Shown here piece by piece: positions 1-8,536 of a DNA stretch of 21,618 bases (positions are counted from its first letter, which is position 1; each line of letters opens with the position of its first letter). The stretch spans positions 1 to 21,618 of the forward strand of contig JAZUHG010000005.1 in NCBI GenBank assembly GCA_045641605.1, in the 5' to 3' direction. The notes beneath the pieces are model-generated. The model searched no databases, was not told the origin of the DNA, and was given only the letters and a program-made list of their open reading frames with translations. The DNA is from Equivita sp045641605. GTDB lineage: Bacteria; Actinomycetota; Coriobacteriia; Coriobacteriales; Eggerthellaceae. The position numbers were made by a program, and so were the translations under genes.

Positions 1-1
1 C

Positions 2-1153
2 ACAAATAAGCAGGAAGATTCACTTAAAGAAGTGAAGGATGATTTATGGATAAGGTACGAGTTAAGTGTTGATAATTGAGGGTTTCCCATAGGATATACT
101 GTTTATAGTAGAGATAATGATTACAATGACGATATTAATAAATTTGAGAATTTACAAAAAGAAAAATTTAAAGATTCAATACTTATAGCTCTTGCAAATT
201 TTAATGACTCAAATTTATCTATTATTGCTAAAGCAAGTCATGAAAATTCACGATCAATTAATGTTATTGATTTAAATACGCTTGATAAAGAAACTCAAGA
301 TTGAATTTTTGATGAAGAAGGCTGGCGCAACATTTTTACTAATAAAGAATACAACTTATTTGATATTAGAAAAGTTTTAAATGATGAAAAAGCGGATGTT
401 CAAAAGCAATACTTTTATAAATACACGCGCTTTTATAAGACAAAACAAATTAAATATTTTGATAAAGTTACAGGAAAAGCTTCTAACCAAGATTTAATTG
501 TTGTTTATGGTAATGAGATCGAAGACCTTAATTATGAAACAAACAAAAATAAAATTGAAAAAATTCTACTGAATATTGATAGAAATGTTTTAGAACATTA
601 TGACGATCCGGATTATTGCAATAAATATATTGAAAAATTTAAAAAGTATCTTGATATTGATAAAGCAAAGAATCAAGTTTATGATTATTTGGGTCTTTAC
701 AAGTTAAAAAACGATGTGCCGGAAAAGCTCGGTGTTTTTAATGGATACTATGGCGTTGTTCTTGATAAGGATGTTGATGCTGCTGAGGCTATTAGACTTC
801 AAACTACCAAATGATTTAACGATTATCAATTTTCTAATGTTGCAAAGGATTTTCAGAAATTACCTAAATATATTAGATACAGAGATAGGATTAATGCGCA
901 TTTTATTATTTCATATTTAGCTTTAGTAGTTTTGCGTTTAGCTGGAAAAAAAAGTGGCTGACGGTATTCGTATTTTCAGCTTTATAAATCTTGCCTGGAA
1001 TTAAATTTCCTATATATAAATGACGAAGGATGGATACCCATATTTAATTTGAATGAAGTCACGCCTCTGCTTCAAAAGATTATCAGTAAAGATATTACGA
1101 AGGACTTTATTCCCAACAATCTAATGAATAAAATTGTTTCAAAACATCCATAA
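2..1153 (+). CDS. IS1634-like transposase, 5'-truncated by window edge, probably decayed
   Basis: The reading frame enters from the left edge and runs 383 codons to TAA with UGA read as Trp (in-frame UGA at 77, 302, 812 and 959). It resembles IS1634/IS1549-type DDE transposases: an early VDNWGFPIGYTVY stretch (family: D..GIPI.Y.LFPGN), a WIFDEEGW block near residues 100-107, a region ending in LIVVYGNEI (family: ..VVFYS.KYA), then DGYY-like GYYGVV and the C-terminal INAHFIISYLALVVLRL, which matches the family's RAHFLICFLAL. The IEESFR segment that holds the catalytic glutamate reads NVAKDFQKL here, and the PGN and ADAGL positions are also changed, so I infer loss of activity. The region is clearly more AT-rich than the rest of the window. 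No terminal inverted repeat could be recognised. Family assignment is by memory of the motif pattern. Confidence 0.55.
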
Positions 1154-1304
1154 GATTTTGCCCTCAAATTTCCTTATTACAAATTATTACAATTTCTAAA
1201 GTCAAATTATTGTAGTATTAGCAGGTATTATTCTAAACTTTGTAATTCTTCTTCCAATATTATGTATATAAATTAATATACTTGGTCGTTGAAGGGAGAT
1301 TGTT
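1154..1304. other. AT-rich intergenic region between transposase and exported protein gene
   Basis: No gene seen. A weak promoter may precede the next gene: TATAAA at 1267-1272 with an upstream TTGTAA-like hexamer. A GGGAG ribosome binding site lies about 7 bases before the ATG at 1305. An imperfect inverted repeat (TACAAT..ATTGTA) occurs around 1187-1215. If the transposase belongs to a complete insertion sequence, its right end would fall here, but I cannot define it. Confidence 0.4.
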
Positions 1305-1970
1305 ATGAATAAATTAAATGTTTTAAAATCTTTTAAGTATTTTTTAGTTGGACTTATTGTTATTGCTATTGCAACTAGTTGTGTATTTTTCAAGCCAATG
1401 GACGCAAGCGCTTCTTATAACGCTGACAATGAGACAGCTGATAATACATCAACCGAAGCAAATGATGGTAGTGCTCCACTTACTTATGGTGAGTTTTGGC
1501 ATTGGGATTATGATAATTCGCCAATTAGACTTTGGAGAGAAGAGTCGATGGATCATACGTTATGGCATAATTCTGGCGAAGATAGAGACTTAATATTTAA
1601 AGATGATGATGATTATGTATGTCAAGTATCAATTCATCCAAATGAAGATATTAGTGTAATTCCTTGGGGCTGGTGGGAGTCTACTTCTAAAGCAAATATT
1701 ACAGATCTTGTTATTACATATATCTCACATACAAAAGATACTTTTTCAAAAGTATATACATTTTGAACTCTTAAGGCTTTAGACAAGGATAAAAATGAGT
1801 TATGTGTTTGCAAGACTAAAGCTAGTGATTTCTTAAATGAAACATTGCATACAGAGCACATTTGGCAGTGCGACGTTGTAAGTGGTGACACAACATATGC
1901 ACAGTCTCCTTGGCAAGAAAAAGTAAGTTATTGGTATGTCTCAGATCTTAACGTTGCTGATCATCTCTAA
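1305..1970 (+). CDS. Exported Trp-rich protein of unknown function
   Basis: The protein has 221 residues when the UGA at 1764-1766 is read as Trp154. The N-terminus is a typical export signal: lysines in the first 12 residues, a hydrophobic stretch (about residues 14-25), then TSC and further on DASAS. Cleavage could be by signal peptidase I after DASA; the ATSC sequence is a poor lipobox (Ala at -3), so a lipoprotein is possible but less likely. The mature part is acidic at first (Asp/Glu/Asn/Thr-rich linker), then rich in aromatic residues, with 11 Trp in 221 residues including a WGWW cluster. I recognise no domain. ATG is preceded by GAAGGGAG. It appears to be a single-gene transcript: it ends just before a strong terminator, and the next operon has its own promoter. 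Confidence 0.75.
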
Positions 1971-2000
1971 TTTATAAATTTATTATAATAGAATAAAATG

Positions 2001-2033
2001 ATGGCGGAGGATTCCTTCGCCATTATTTTTTTA
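2001..2033 (+). terminator. Intrinsic terminator after the exported protein gene
   Basis: ATGGCGGAGG (2001-2010) pairs with CCTTCGCCAT (2014-2023) as a 10-bp stem with one G-U pair and the 3-base loop ATT, followed by a T-rich run (TATTTTTTT). This is a textbook rho-independent terminator for the gene ending at 1970. It also rules out starting the following glycosyltransferase at the upstream ATG at 1998. Confidence 0.88.
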
Positions 2034-2038
2034 TGTAA

Positions 2039-2047
2039 TGATATAAT
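2039..2047 (+). promoter_or_regulatory. Extended -10 promoter of the glycosyltransferase-tpiA-gpmI-cysK run
   Basis: TG-A-TATAAT is a perfect -10 hexamer with the extended TGn element. It sits 43 bases before the ATG at 2091 and directly after a terminator. No good -35 hexamer is visible, as is common for extended -10 promoters. Transcription should begin near 2054. Confidence 0.6.
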
Positions 2048-2090
2048 ACTAGCACCGATGTGCATTTATGGGAATGCGGAAAGGGCAAAA

Positions 2091-3041
2091 ATGAACTACG
2101 AAAATGAAACAATTGCTGTAATTATACCTTGCTATAACGAGGCGATTACAATTGGCAAGGTTGTCGATGATTTCAAACGTGAACTTCCAACTGCGGATAT
2201 TTATGTTTATGACAATAATTCCAGCGATGATACTGCCAAAATAGCTAAGGAGCATGGTGCTATCGTTCGTACTGAGACTCGTCAAGGTAAAGGTCGAGTT
2301 GTTCGTCAAATGACACGCGACATTACCGCAGATTATTATGTAATGGTCGATGGCGATGACACATATCCCGCCGAAGCAGTTCATGACCTGCTTAAACCTC
2401 TTCGTCAGAACATGGCAGATATGACCATTGGTGACAGGCTTAGTAATGGAAGTTATGGGGACGAGAACGACCGTGCCTTCCATGGCTTAGGGAATAATTT
2501 GGTCAGGAAGCTAATCAAGTGGATATATAAATTTGACTTTAATGATGTTATGACAGGGTATCGTGCTTACAATACAGTGTTTGCCAAGGCGCTTCCAATC
2601 TTGAGCCCTGGTTTTCAAATTGAGACTGAGCTTTCGATTCATGCGGTAGATAAAAGTTGGAGAATTGTAGAAGTTCCAATTGATTATCGCGACCGCCCCG
2701 AAGGCAGCGAAAGCAAGCTTTCCACTTTTGGCGATGGCATGAAAGTTATTATGATGATCATGTCACTTTTCAAGGAATATAGGCCATTGATGCTTTTCGG
2801 AATTATCGCAATTGTATGCTTTGTACTGGGCTTATTATGTGGTATTCCGGTCATCATCGACTATGTTAATACAGGGCTTGTTGAGCGTTTCCCAACGGCA
2901 ATCCTAGCCCTCGGTTTTATGTTGTTCGCTTTGCTCAACCTTATTACTGGATGAATTTTGAGTTCGGTAGTTAAAGGTCAACGCATGCAATATGAAATAG
3001 AAGTAAATCGCATTTACGATATGTATAGAAAGGATAAATAA
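2091..3041 (+). CDS. Family 2 glycosyltransferase (DPM1/polyprenyl-phosphate type) with C-terminal membrane segments
   Basis: The protein has 316 residues with UGA at 2952-2954 read as Trp288. The GT-A fold is clear: VIIPCYNEAITIGKVV near the N-terminus, YDNNSSDDT, then VDGDDTYP as the metal/nucleotide-sugar site, GDR, and VMTGYRAYN. Two hydrophobic segments follow (about residues 235-260 and 268-295) with a short basic tail. This matches bacterial DPM1-like enzymes that load a sugar from a nucleotide onto a polyprenyl phosphate at the inner membrane for envelope glycan synthesis; the sugar is unknown. The start at 2091 is chosen because AAAGGG precedes it and because the upstream ATG (1998) lies before the terminator and promoter. 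The stop TAA overlaps the tpiA ATG (TAATG), implying co-translation. With the standard code it would lose its last membrane segment end and tail. Confidence 0.85.
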
Positions 3042-3808
3042 TGCGTAAATTAGTAATGGCAGGAAATTGGAAGATGAACAAGACTATTGGAGAGGCCGTT
3101 AGCCTTGCTCAAGAAATTAGTAACGATTACGATAACGATTGGGCTGAAAAAGTCGAAGTTGTTACCTGCACTCCTTTTGTAGACTTAAAACCAGTTGTTG
3201 AAGTTTTTAACTTTGATAAATGCAACATTGGTGTAGGTGCTCAGAATTGTTACTTTGAAGAAAGTGGTGCATTTACTGGAGAAATAAGCGTTCCAATGCT
3301 TAAAGAAATTAATTGCAGTCACTGCATTATTGGTCATAGCGAGAGGCGTGAGATCTTCGGAGAGACCAATGAGATGATCAATAAGAAGGCTCATGCGCTA
3401 ATTGATGCCGACATCACACCAATAATTTGTGTTGGCGAAAGTTTGAATGTTCGTGACGAAGGCACCTACGATGATTATGTTCGCAAGCAAGTTCAAGCCG
3501 CTTTTGCTGGTATCGATGCTGTGGATGCTGAGAATTGCATTGTTGCTTACGAACCAATTTGGGCTATTGGAACAGGTAGAACTGCCACTCCAGAACAGGC
3601 CGAAGAAGTTTGTGCTGCCGTTCGTGATGAAATCAAAAAGATTTATGATGATCGTGTTGCCCAAAACATTCGAGTTCTTTATGGAGGAAGCATGAAACCC
3701 GAGAATGCCGAAGGTCTTCTTGCAAAAGAAAATATTGATGGTGGTTTAATTGGTGGAGCAGCGCTTAAGGCAGATAGCTTCATTGATCTTTGCAAAGCGT
3801 GCTTATAG
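3041..3808 (+). CDS. tpiA: Triosephosphate isomerase
   Basis: The 255-residue TIM-barrel protein is full length. It interconverts dihydroxyacetone phosphate and glyceraldehyde 3-phosphate in glycolysis. Catalytic residues are present: Lys11 in GNWKMN, His99 in IIGHSERR, and Glu171 in AYEPIWAIGTG. The phosphate-binding GGS (LYGGSMKP) and GLIGGAAL motifs close the protein. The start overlaps the preceding stop, with AAAGGA a few bases upstream. It contains three Trp, all UGG. The TAG stop touches the ATG of gpmI directly (TAGATG), so the two glycolytic genes are almost certainly co-transcribed and translationally coupled. Its DHAP substrate is also the meeting point of the glycerol-phosphate genes at the other end of the window. 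Confidence 0.97.
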   Translation: MRKLVMAGNWKMNKTIGEAVSLAQEISNDYDNDWAEKVEVVTCTPFVDLKPVVEVFNFDKCNIGVGAQNCYFEESGAFTGEISVPMLKEINCSHCIIGHSERREIFGETNEMINKKAHALIDADITPIICVGESLNVRDEGTYDDYVRKQVQAAFAGIDAVDAENCIVAYEPIWAIGTGRTATPEQAEEVCAAVRDEIKKIYDDRVAQNIRVLYGGSMKPENAEGLLAKENIDGGLIGGAALKADSFIDLCKACL

Positions 3809-5356
3809 ATGAAAAATCCAGCTTGTTTAATAATAATGGATGGTTTTGGCCTTGCTGATGCAGGTCCTGGTAATGCCATTGCTGCAGCTAAAACACCTAA
3901 TATAGACAAGTTTTTTGCTGAACATAAAATGTGTAAGCTTCAAGCAAGCGGCGAAGCTGTGGGCTTGCCTTCGGGGCAAATGGGTAACAGCGAAGTTGGC
4001 CACCTTAACATCGGAGCGGGCCGCGTTGTTTATCAAGAACTTACTCGCATAAACAAGGCATGCGAAGATGGCTCCATTCTTAAAAATGAAGTTCTTGTTG
4101 AAGCTTGCAAAAATGCCAAGGAAAATAATGGTGTACTTCATCTTATGGGATTAATTAGCGATGGCGGGGTACACTCGAATCTTGAACATTTATATGCATT
4201 GTTTGATCTTGCAATCCAGCAAGATGTTCCGCAAGTCTTCGTTCATTGTTTTATGGACGGGCGTGATGTTCCCCCAACAAGTGGTGTTGAATATATCAAG
4301 CAGCTTGAAGAGCAAATTCTTTGCAAAAATGCACAAAGCATAAGTGCTGGTAAAAGCACATCTATTGTGGTTGCTAGCATTCAAGGCCGCTACTATGTAA
4401 TGGACCGCGACAAGCGTTGAGACCGCGTTGAAAAAGGTTATGATGTAATTGTCAAAGGCCAACCATTATGTGAAGGTAAGACTGCGGTCGATGTTTGTGA
4501 GGAATCTTATAAAAACGATGTGACCGATGAGTTCATTGTTCCAACTTCGCTAATTTCACGAGGTATGAAGGATGGCGATAGCCTTGTCTTCTTTAATTTT
4601 AGGCCCGACCGCGCACGTCAAATTACTCATGCGTTGACCGATGCAGATTTCAGCGACTTTGATGTTAGTGGGCGTCCAAAAGTTCATTACGTTTGCTTGA
4701 CAGAATATGATGAGACTTTCGATTTGCCTGTTGCATTTCCTAAGGAATTCCCACAAAATGTTTTGGCGGATGTTTTGGCCGAGAATGGCCTGGTCCAGTA
4801 CCATACTGCAGAGACTGAAAAATATGCTCACGTTACATTTTTCTTAAATGGTGGCATTGAAGCGCCAAAGAAAAATGAACTCCGCAAGCTTATAAATAGT
4901 CCAAAAGTTGCAACCTATGATTTGCAGCCAGAAATGTCTGCACCCGAAGTTGCATCCACTCTTTGCGAGGCAATTAACAATGACACTGCAGATGTCTACA
5001 TCGTTAACTTCGCAAATTGCGACATGGTAGGACACACCGGAGTGTTTGATGCTGCTGTTAAAGCCGTCGAAGCTGTGGATTCGGCCGTGGGCCAGGTAGT
5101 CTCTGCTATGGAAGCAAAACATGGCCTTGCATTAATCACTGCCGACCACGGCAACGCAGATGTCATGAAAGATGAAAATAACAAGCCAGTTACCGCACAC
5201 ACTACCAATCCTGTTCCATTTGTATTGCTCGACTACACTGGAGAGAATCGTGAACTTAATGGTGGTGAGGGCGCCCTTTGCGATATTGCTCCAACTTTAT
5301 TAAGTCTAATTAATATAGATATACCTAGTGAAATGACTGGAAAATGTTTGATGTAG
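3809..5356 (+). CDS. gpmI: 2,3-bisphosphoglycerate-independent phosphoglycerate mutase
   Basis: The protein has 515 residues, the usual length, once UGA at 4418-4420 is read as Trp204 in the conserved DRDKRWDR motif; it is the only Trp in the protein. It interconverts 3- and 2-phosphoglycerate in glycolysis with a phosphoserine intermediate and two Mn ions. Seen: metal Asp11 in IIMDGFG, catalytic Ser61 in GQMGNSEVGH, FMDGRDVPP, then in the second half FFNFRPDRARQ and the metal motif ADHGNADVM. There is no clear Shine-Dalgarno site; translation probably relies on coupling to tpiA, whose stop is adjacent. The 3' end overlaps the cysK start by 13 bases. Read with the standard code, it would be wrongly split into two partial ORFs. 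Confidence 0.96.
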
Positions 5357-6201
5357 GTAATACAAGCCTTGTAGAATTTTCTAAAATCCGCGAAGACAAG
5401 AATCTGGATTGTCATATCTTCGGCAAGTTAGAATATTCTAATTCTGCTGGTTCTACAAAGGATAGGATTGCTAAGCAAATTATCGACGAGGCCATTGCAT
5501 CAGGTAAGCTTCAAGATGGTTATGAAATTGTTGAGGCTACATCGGGAAATACTGGTATTGCGCTTGCTTCATATGGGCGTGAGCTTGGATATAATGTCAA
5601 AATCTTTATGCCAACTAATATGTCGCAAGAGCGCAAGGACTATATCGAAAATGCAGGCGCACAGCTTGTGTTGACTGATGATAGCTTAAATGTTGAAGGT
5701 TCAGTTGAGGCTGCGAAGGATTATGTTGCTTCTAATGAAAAATGTTTCTACGCCGATCAATTTAATAATCATTGCAATTTTGATGCGCATTATACGACTA
5801 CAGGTCCCGAAATTTGGGAACAGCGTAACGGCGCAGTAGATGCTTTTGTTGCTGGAATTGGGACTGGTGGAACGCTAAAAGGCGTTGGAGATTTTCTTAA
5901 AGAGAAAAATCCAGATGTTAAACTTTTTGCTGTCCTTCCGGCAGATAACCCTCATGTAATTCAGGGTATTGGCGATGGCTTCGATCCGCCGTTTTTCAAA
6001 GAAAACACTAATATAAATGATGTTATTAAAGTTAAAAACGAAGACGCGTTAAAGTACTTTGATTGAATTAACTCTCAGGAAGGCTTCTCAGCTGGTATTT
6101 CTTCGGGTGCCAATCTCTTTGCTGCTCTAGAAATAGCAAAGAATCATAGTGATATTAACAATATAGTAATTATGTGTGCCGATGGCGCCGATCGCTATTA
6201 A
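5344..6201 (+). CDS. cysK: PLP-dependent cysteine synthase (O-acetylserine sulfhydrylase family)
   Basis: The protein has 285 residues, with UGA at 6064-6066 as Trp241. It belongs to the fold-type II PLP family: Lys39 in NSAGSTKDR is the Schiff-base lysine, TSGNTGI is the substrate-carboxylate loop, and GIGTGGTLKG binds the PLP phosphate. The expected reaction is O-acetylserine plus sulfide to cysteine. It is slightly shorter than the usual 300-310 residues because the N-terminus begins right at the GNTSLVEF motif and the C-terminus is short (IVIMCADGADRY). A cystathionine beta-synthase-like role cannot be excluded. The start codon lies inside the gpmI end (13-base overlap). No strong terminator is seen after it. 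Confidence 0.88.
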
Positions 6202-6251
6202 TTTATATTAGAGTAAATAATTTTTTATCTTTCTCGTATCCTGCGATTTTA

Positions 6252-6260
6252 TGTTATTAT
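6252..6260 (+). promoter_or_regulatory. Probable extended -10 promoter of the ribosomal protein run
   Basis: TG-T-TATTAT gives an extended -10 element with a near-consensus hexamer. It lies after cysK and 91 bases before the rplB GTG. The -35 region (around 6232-6237) is weak. A start near 6267 would place the whole structured leader at 6269-6332 in the transcript. Confidence 0.5.
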
Positions 6261-6268
6261 ACCAACTT

Positions 6269-6332
6269 GCGCCCGTGGGAAAATCAACACGCCCGGAAGC
6301 GTGGAAGGACTTACTCGCCCGCACAAAGGCGC
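6269..6332 (+). promoter_or_regulatory. Structured 5' leader of the rplB operon (putative ribosomal protein autoregulatory RNA)
   Basis: Three nested helices can be drawn: an outer GCGCC (6269-6273) with GGCGC (6328-6332), a middle GUGGG (6275-6279) with CCC(GC)AC (6318-6324, two-base bulge), and an inner hairpin CACGC (6288-6292) with GCGUG (6299-6303) closing the loop CCGGAA. The region is much more GC-rich than its surroundings, and AGGAG at 6341-6345 follows. Many ribosomal protein operons have leaders that bind one of their own products. Which protein would bind here is unknown. Confidence 0.5.
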
Positions 6333-6351
6333 TGGACAAAAGGAGATTAAA

Positions 6352-7182
6352 GTGGGAATGAAAACATTTAAACCAACTTCTGCTGGTAAGCGTTTTCAGA
6401 CGGTTGCAGACTTCGCCGAAGTTACAAAGACAACCCCTGAGAAGAGCTTGATTGCCAAAAAGAAGAACCACGCCGGCCGTAACAACTATGGCCGTATCAC
6501 AACACGTCATCAAGGTGGCGGTGTAAAACGCAAGTATCGCGTTATTGATTTCAAAAGAGATAAAGACGGCGTTCCAGCAAAGGTTGCTAGCATTGAGTAT
6601 GATCCAAACCGCTCAAGCTACATTGCCCTTCTTCACTATGCAGATGGTGAGAAGCGCTATATCCTTCAGCCTAAGGGCTTAAAGGTTGGAGACACTGTTA
6701 TTTCTGGCGAAGGCCAAGACATCAAACCTGGCAACGCAATGCCATTGGATAAGATCCCTGTTGGTTCTTTTATCCATGCTGTTGAAATGCAACCAGGTAA
6801 AGGTGCTGCAATGGCTCGAAGCGCAGGCACAAGCATTCAGTTAATGGGTAAGGAAGGCGATTACGCTATTCTTCGTATGCCATCTTCTGAAATGCGCCGC
6901 GTTCTTCTAACTTGCCGTGCAACTGTTGGCGAAGTTGGAAATGCCGAACATGTTAATATCAAGATTGGTAAAGCTGGCCGCAACCGTTGGAAAGGTATTC
7001 GTCCAACTGTTCGTGGTACTGCAATGAACCCAGTCGATCACCCACACGGTGGTGGTGAAGGTAAAAACAAGAGTGCTGGACGTCATCCAGTATCTCCATG
7101 GGGTCAGCCTGCAAAGGGTGCACGTACTCGTAACCCTAAAAAAGCAAGCAGCCGCTTAATAATTAGAAGGAGAAAAGCATAA
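6352..7182 (+). CDS. rplB: 50S ribosomal protein L2
   Basis: The 276-residue protein has the standard L2 length. L2 is a primary 23S rRNA binder needed for subunit joining and peptidyl transferase activity. Seen: FKPTSAGKRF at the start, NNYGRITTRHQGGGVKRKYR, and MNPVDHPHGGGEGK with the conserved His230. The start is GTG at 6352, six bases after AGGAG; the alternative ATG two codons later is too far from that site, and an in-frame ATG-less extension to GTG at 6301 lies inside the leader structure. It is the first gene of the ribosomal run here, which is unusual because rpsJ, rplC, rplD and rplW normally precede it. The stop overlaps the rpsS start (TAATG). Confidence 0.97.
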   Translation: MGMKTFKPTSAGKRFQTVADFAEVTKTTPEKSLIAKKKNHAGRNNYGRITTRHQGGGVKRKYRVIDFKRDKDGVPAKVASIEYDPNRSSYIALLHYADGEKRYILQPKGLKVGDTVISGEGQDIKPGNAMPLDKIPVGSFIHAVEMQPGKGAAMARSAGTSIQLMGKEGDYAILRMPSSEMRRVLLTCRATVGEVGNAEHVNIKIGKAGRNRWKGIRPTVRGTAMNPVDHPHGGGEGKNKSAGRHPVSPWGQPAKGARTRNPKKASSRLIIRRRKA

Positions 7183-7451
7183 TGAGTAGAAGTCTTAAAA
7201 AAGGCCCTTTTGTAGAGCCTCGCTTGCTTAGCCGCATTGATGCAATGAATCAGGCTGGCAAAAAAGAAGTTGTAAAAACTTGGTCTCGCTCAAGCACAAT
7301 CTTCCCTGATATGGTAGGTCATACAATTGCTGTTCATGATGGACGCAAACATGTACCTGTTTATATCAGTGAAAGCATGGTTGGCCATAAGCTTGGCGAA
7401 TTTGCTCCAACGCGTACGTTCCGTGGCCATTCGTCTTCTGGTAAGGAATAG
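7182..7451 (+). CDS. rpsS: 30S ribosomal protein S19
   Basis: The 89-residue protein has the S19 signature: MSRSLKKGPFVE at the start, STIFPDMVGHTIAVHDGRKHVPVYI in the middle and EFAPTRTFRGH near the end. It binds the 3' domain of 16S rRNA with S13 in the small-subunit head. Its ATG overlaps the rplB stop, with AGAAGGAGA upstream inside rplB. It ends in TAG. Confidence 0.97.
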   Translation: MSRSLKKGPFVEPRLLSRIDAMNQAGKKEVVKTWSRSSTIFPDMVGHTIAVHDGRKHVPVYISESMVGHKLGEFAPTRTFRGHSSSGKE

Positions 7452-7460
7452 GTGATATAG

Positions 7461-7814
7461 ATGGAAAGTAAAGCTCAAGCAAAATATATCAGAATCAGCC
7501 CTCGCAAGGCACGTATGGTTGTTGACCAAATTCGTGGCAAGAGTGTTGAGGAAGCAAGGCTGGCACTTCGCTTTATTGAGCGTGCAGCTGCCGAAGACGT
7601 CGAAAGTGCGCTTAACTCTGCTGTAGCTAACGCCGAAGACGTACACAAACTTCGCGCTGAACAATTAAAGGTAAGCGAAGCCTATGTTGACGAAGGCCCA
7701 ACCCTAAAGCGTTACCGCCCTCGTGCAAAAGGTGCTGCTAGCCGCATTAATAAAAGAACATGCCATATTACAGTTGTTGTATCTAATGGCAAAGACGATA
7801 AGAAGGAGGCATAA
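7461..7814 (+). CDS. rplV: 50S ribosomal protein L22
   Basis: The 117-residue protein has the typical L22 opening (AKYIRISPRKARMVVDQIRGK) and the extended hairpin with RYRPRAKGAASRINKRTCHITVVV that lines the peptide exit tunnel. AGGTGAT, an excellent match to the 16S 3' end, stands a few bases before the ATG. The stop overlaps the rpsC ATG. Confidence 0.97.
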   Translation: MESKAQAKYIRISPRKARMVVDQIRGKSVEEARLALRFIERAAAEDVESALNSAVANAEDVHKLRAEQLKVSEAYVDEGPTLKRYRPRAKGAASRINKRTCHITVVVSNGKDDKKEA

Positions 7815-8536
7815 TGGGTCAAAAAGTTAACCCAACCGGTTTTAGATTAGGCATTACCGAAAACTGGCGCAGCCGTTGGTATGCTGACAAAGATTATGCC
7901 GATCAACTTAATAATGATCTTGCTGTTCGTAAGTATCTAGAAAAGCGCCTTGAGAAATGTGCTTTGTCTAAGGTAGAGATCGAACGTACTGGCGAGAAAA
8001 TTAAAATCATTATTGTTACCGCACGTCCTGGTGCTGTTATTGGTAAGGAGGGCGCAGACATCGAAGGCCTTCGCAACGAAGTCGAGAAGATTGTTGGTGC
8101 AAAGGTTGCTATTGATGTTGTTGAAGTTAAGCGTCCAGAGCTCGATGCAACTTTAATTGCTAAGAGTGTTGCCGAACAGTTAGAAGGACGTATTGCTTTT
8201 AGACGTGCAATGAGAAAAGCAGTTCAGAGCGCTCAAAAGTCTGGTGCACAGGGCATTCGCCTTCAGGTATCTGGACGTTTGGGTGGTGCTGAAATGTGCA
8301 GACGTGAGTGGTATGGTGAGGGGAGAATTCCTCGTCACACACTTCGTGCTCAAATAGATTATGGTTTTGCGATTGCAGCTACTCAAATGGGTAGCATTGG
8401 CGTTCAAGTTTGGGTTTATTATGGTGATGTTCTTCCAGGACAACGCCCAACTAATCCTGCTCTTGAAAGTAGCTCTCGCCCGAATAGACGTGGTGGACGT
8501 GGTAAACGCCCAGCAGCTGAGAGGGGTGCTAAATAA
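7814..8536 (+). CDS. rpsC: 30S ribosomal protein S3
   Basis: The 240-residue protein starts GQKVNPTGFRLG and carries a KH RNA-binding domain (PGAVIGKEGADIEGLR) followed by the C-terminal domain with SGRLGGAEMCRREWYGEGRIPRH split motifs. S3 sits at the mRNA entry site of the 30S head. The basic Gly/Arg tail (RRGGRGKRPAAERGAK) is an extension seen in many Gram-positive S3 proteins. Four Trp, all UGG. Overlaps rplV by one base at its start and rplP by one base at its end. Confidence 0.97.
   Translation: MGQKVNPTGFRLGITENWRSRWYADKDYADQLNNDLAVRKYLEKRLEKCALSKVEIERTGEKIKIIIVTARPGAVIGKEGADIEGLRNEVEKIVGAKVAIDVVEVKRPELDATLIAKSVAEQLEGRIAFRRAMRKAVQSAQKSGAQGIRLQVSGRLGGAEMCRREWYGEGRIPRHTLRAQIDYGFAIAATQMGSIGVQVWVYYGDVLPGQRPTNPALESSSRPNRRGGRGKRPAAERGAK

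Noticed and set aside
1154..1304. Right-hand terminal inverted repeat of the insertion sequence
   Set aside because: Only imperfect AT-rich pairings are present and the left end is outside the window, so no repeat pair can be matched.
1998..2090. Upstream start for the glycosyltransferase at 1998
   Set aside because: The extra 31 codons pass through the intrinsic terminator and the -10 promoter, so the transcript starts after them; ATG at 2091 has its own ribosome binding site.
3809..5356. gpmI and other UGA-interrupted genes as pseudogenes, frameshifts, selenoproteins or sequencing errors
   Set aside because: The interruption is always UGA, never UAA or UAG, the frame continues unchanged, and the site is a family Trp in many genes. 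Twenty-four such cases cannot be errors, and selenocysteine would need Cys-like active sites and downstream SECIS elements.
6202..6250. Terminator after cysK
   Set aside because: There is a T-rich stretch but only a weak AT-only pairing before it; not enough to call.
6301..6351. N-terminal extension of L2 from GTG at 6301
   Set aside because: The extra 17 residues do not resemble L2, lie in the leader helices, and lack a ribosome binding site; GTG at 6352 has AGGAG at the right distance and gives 276 residues.
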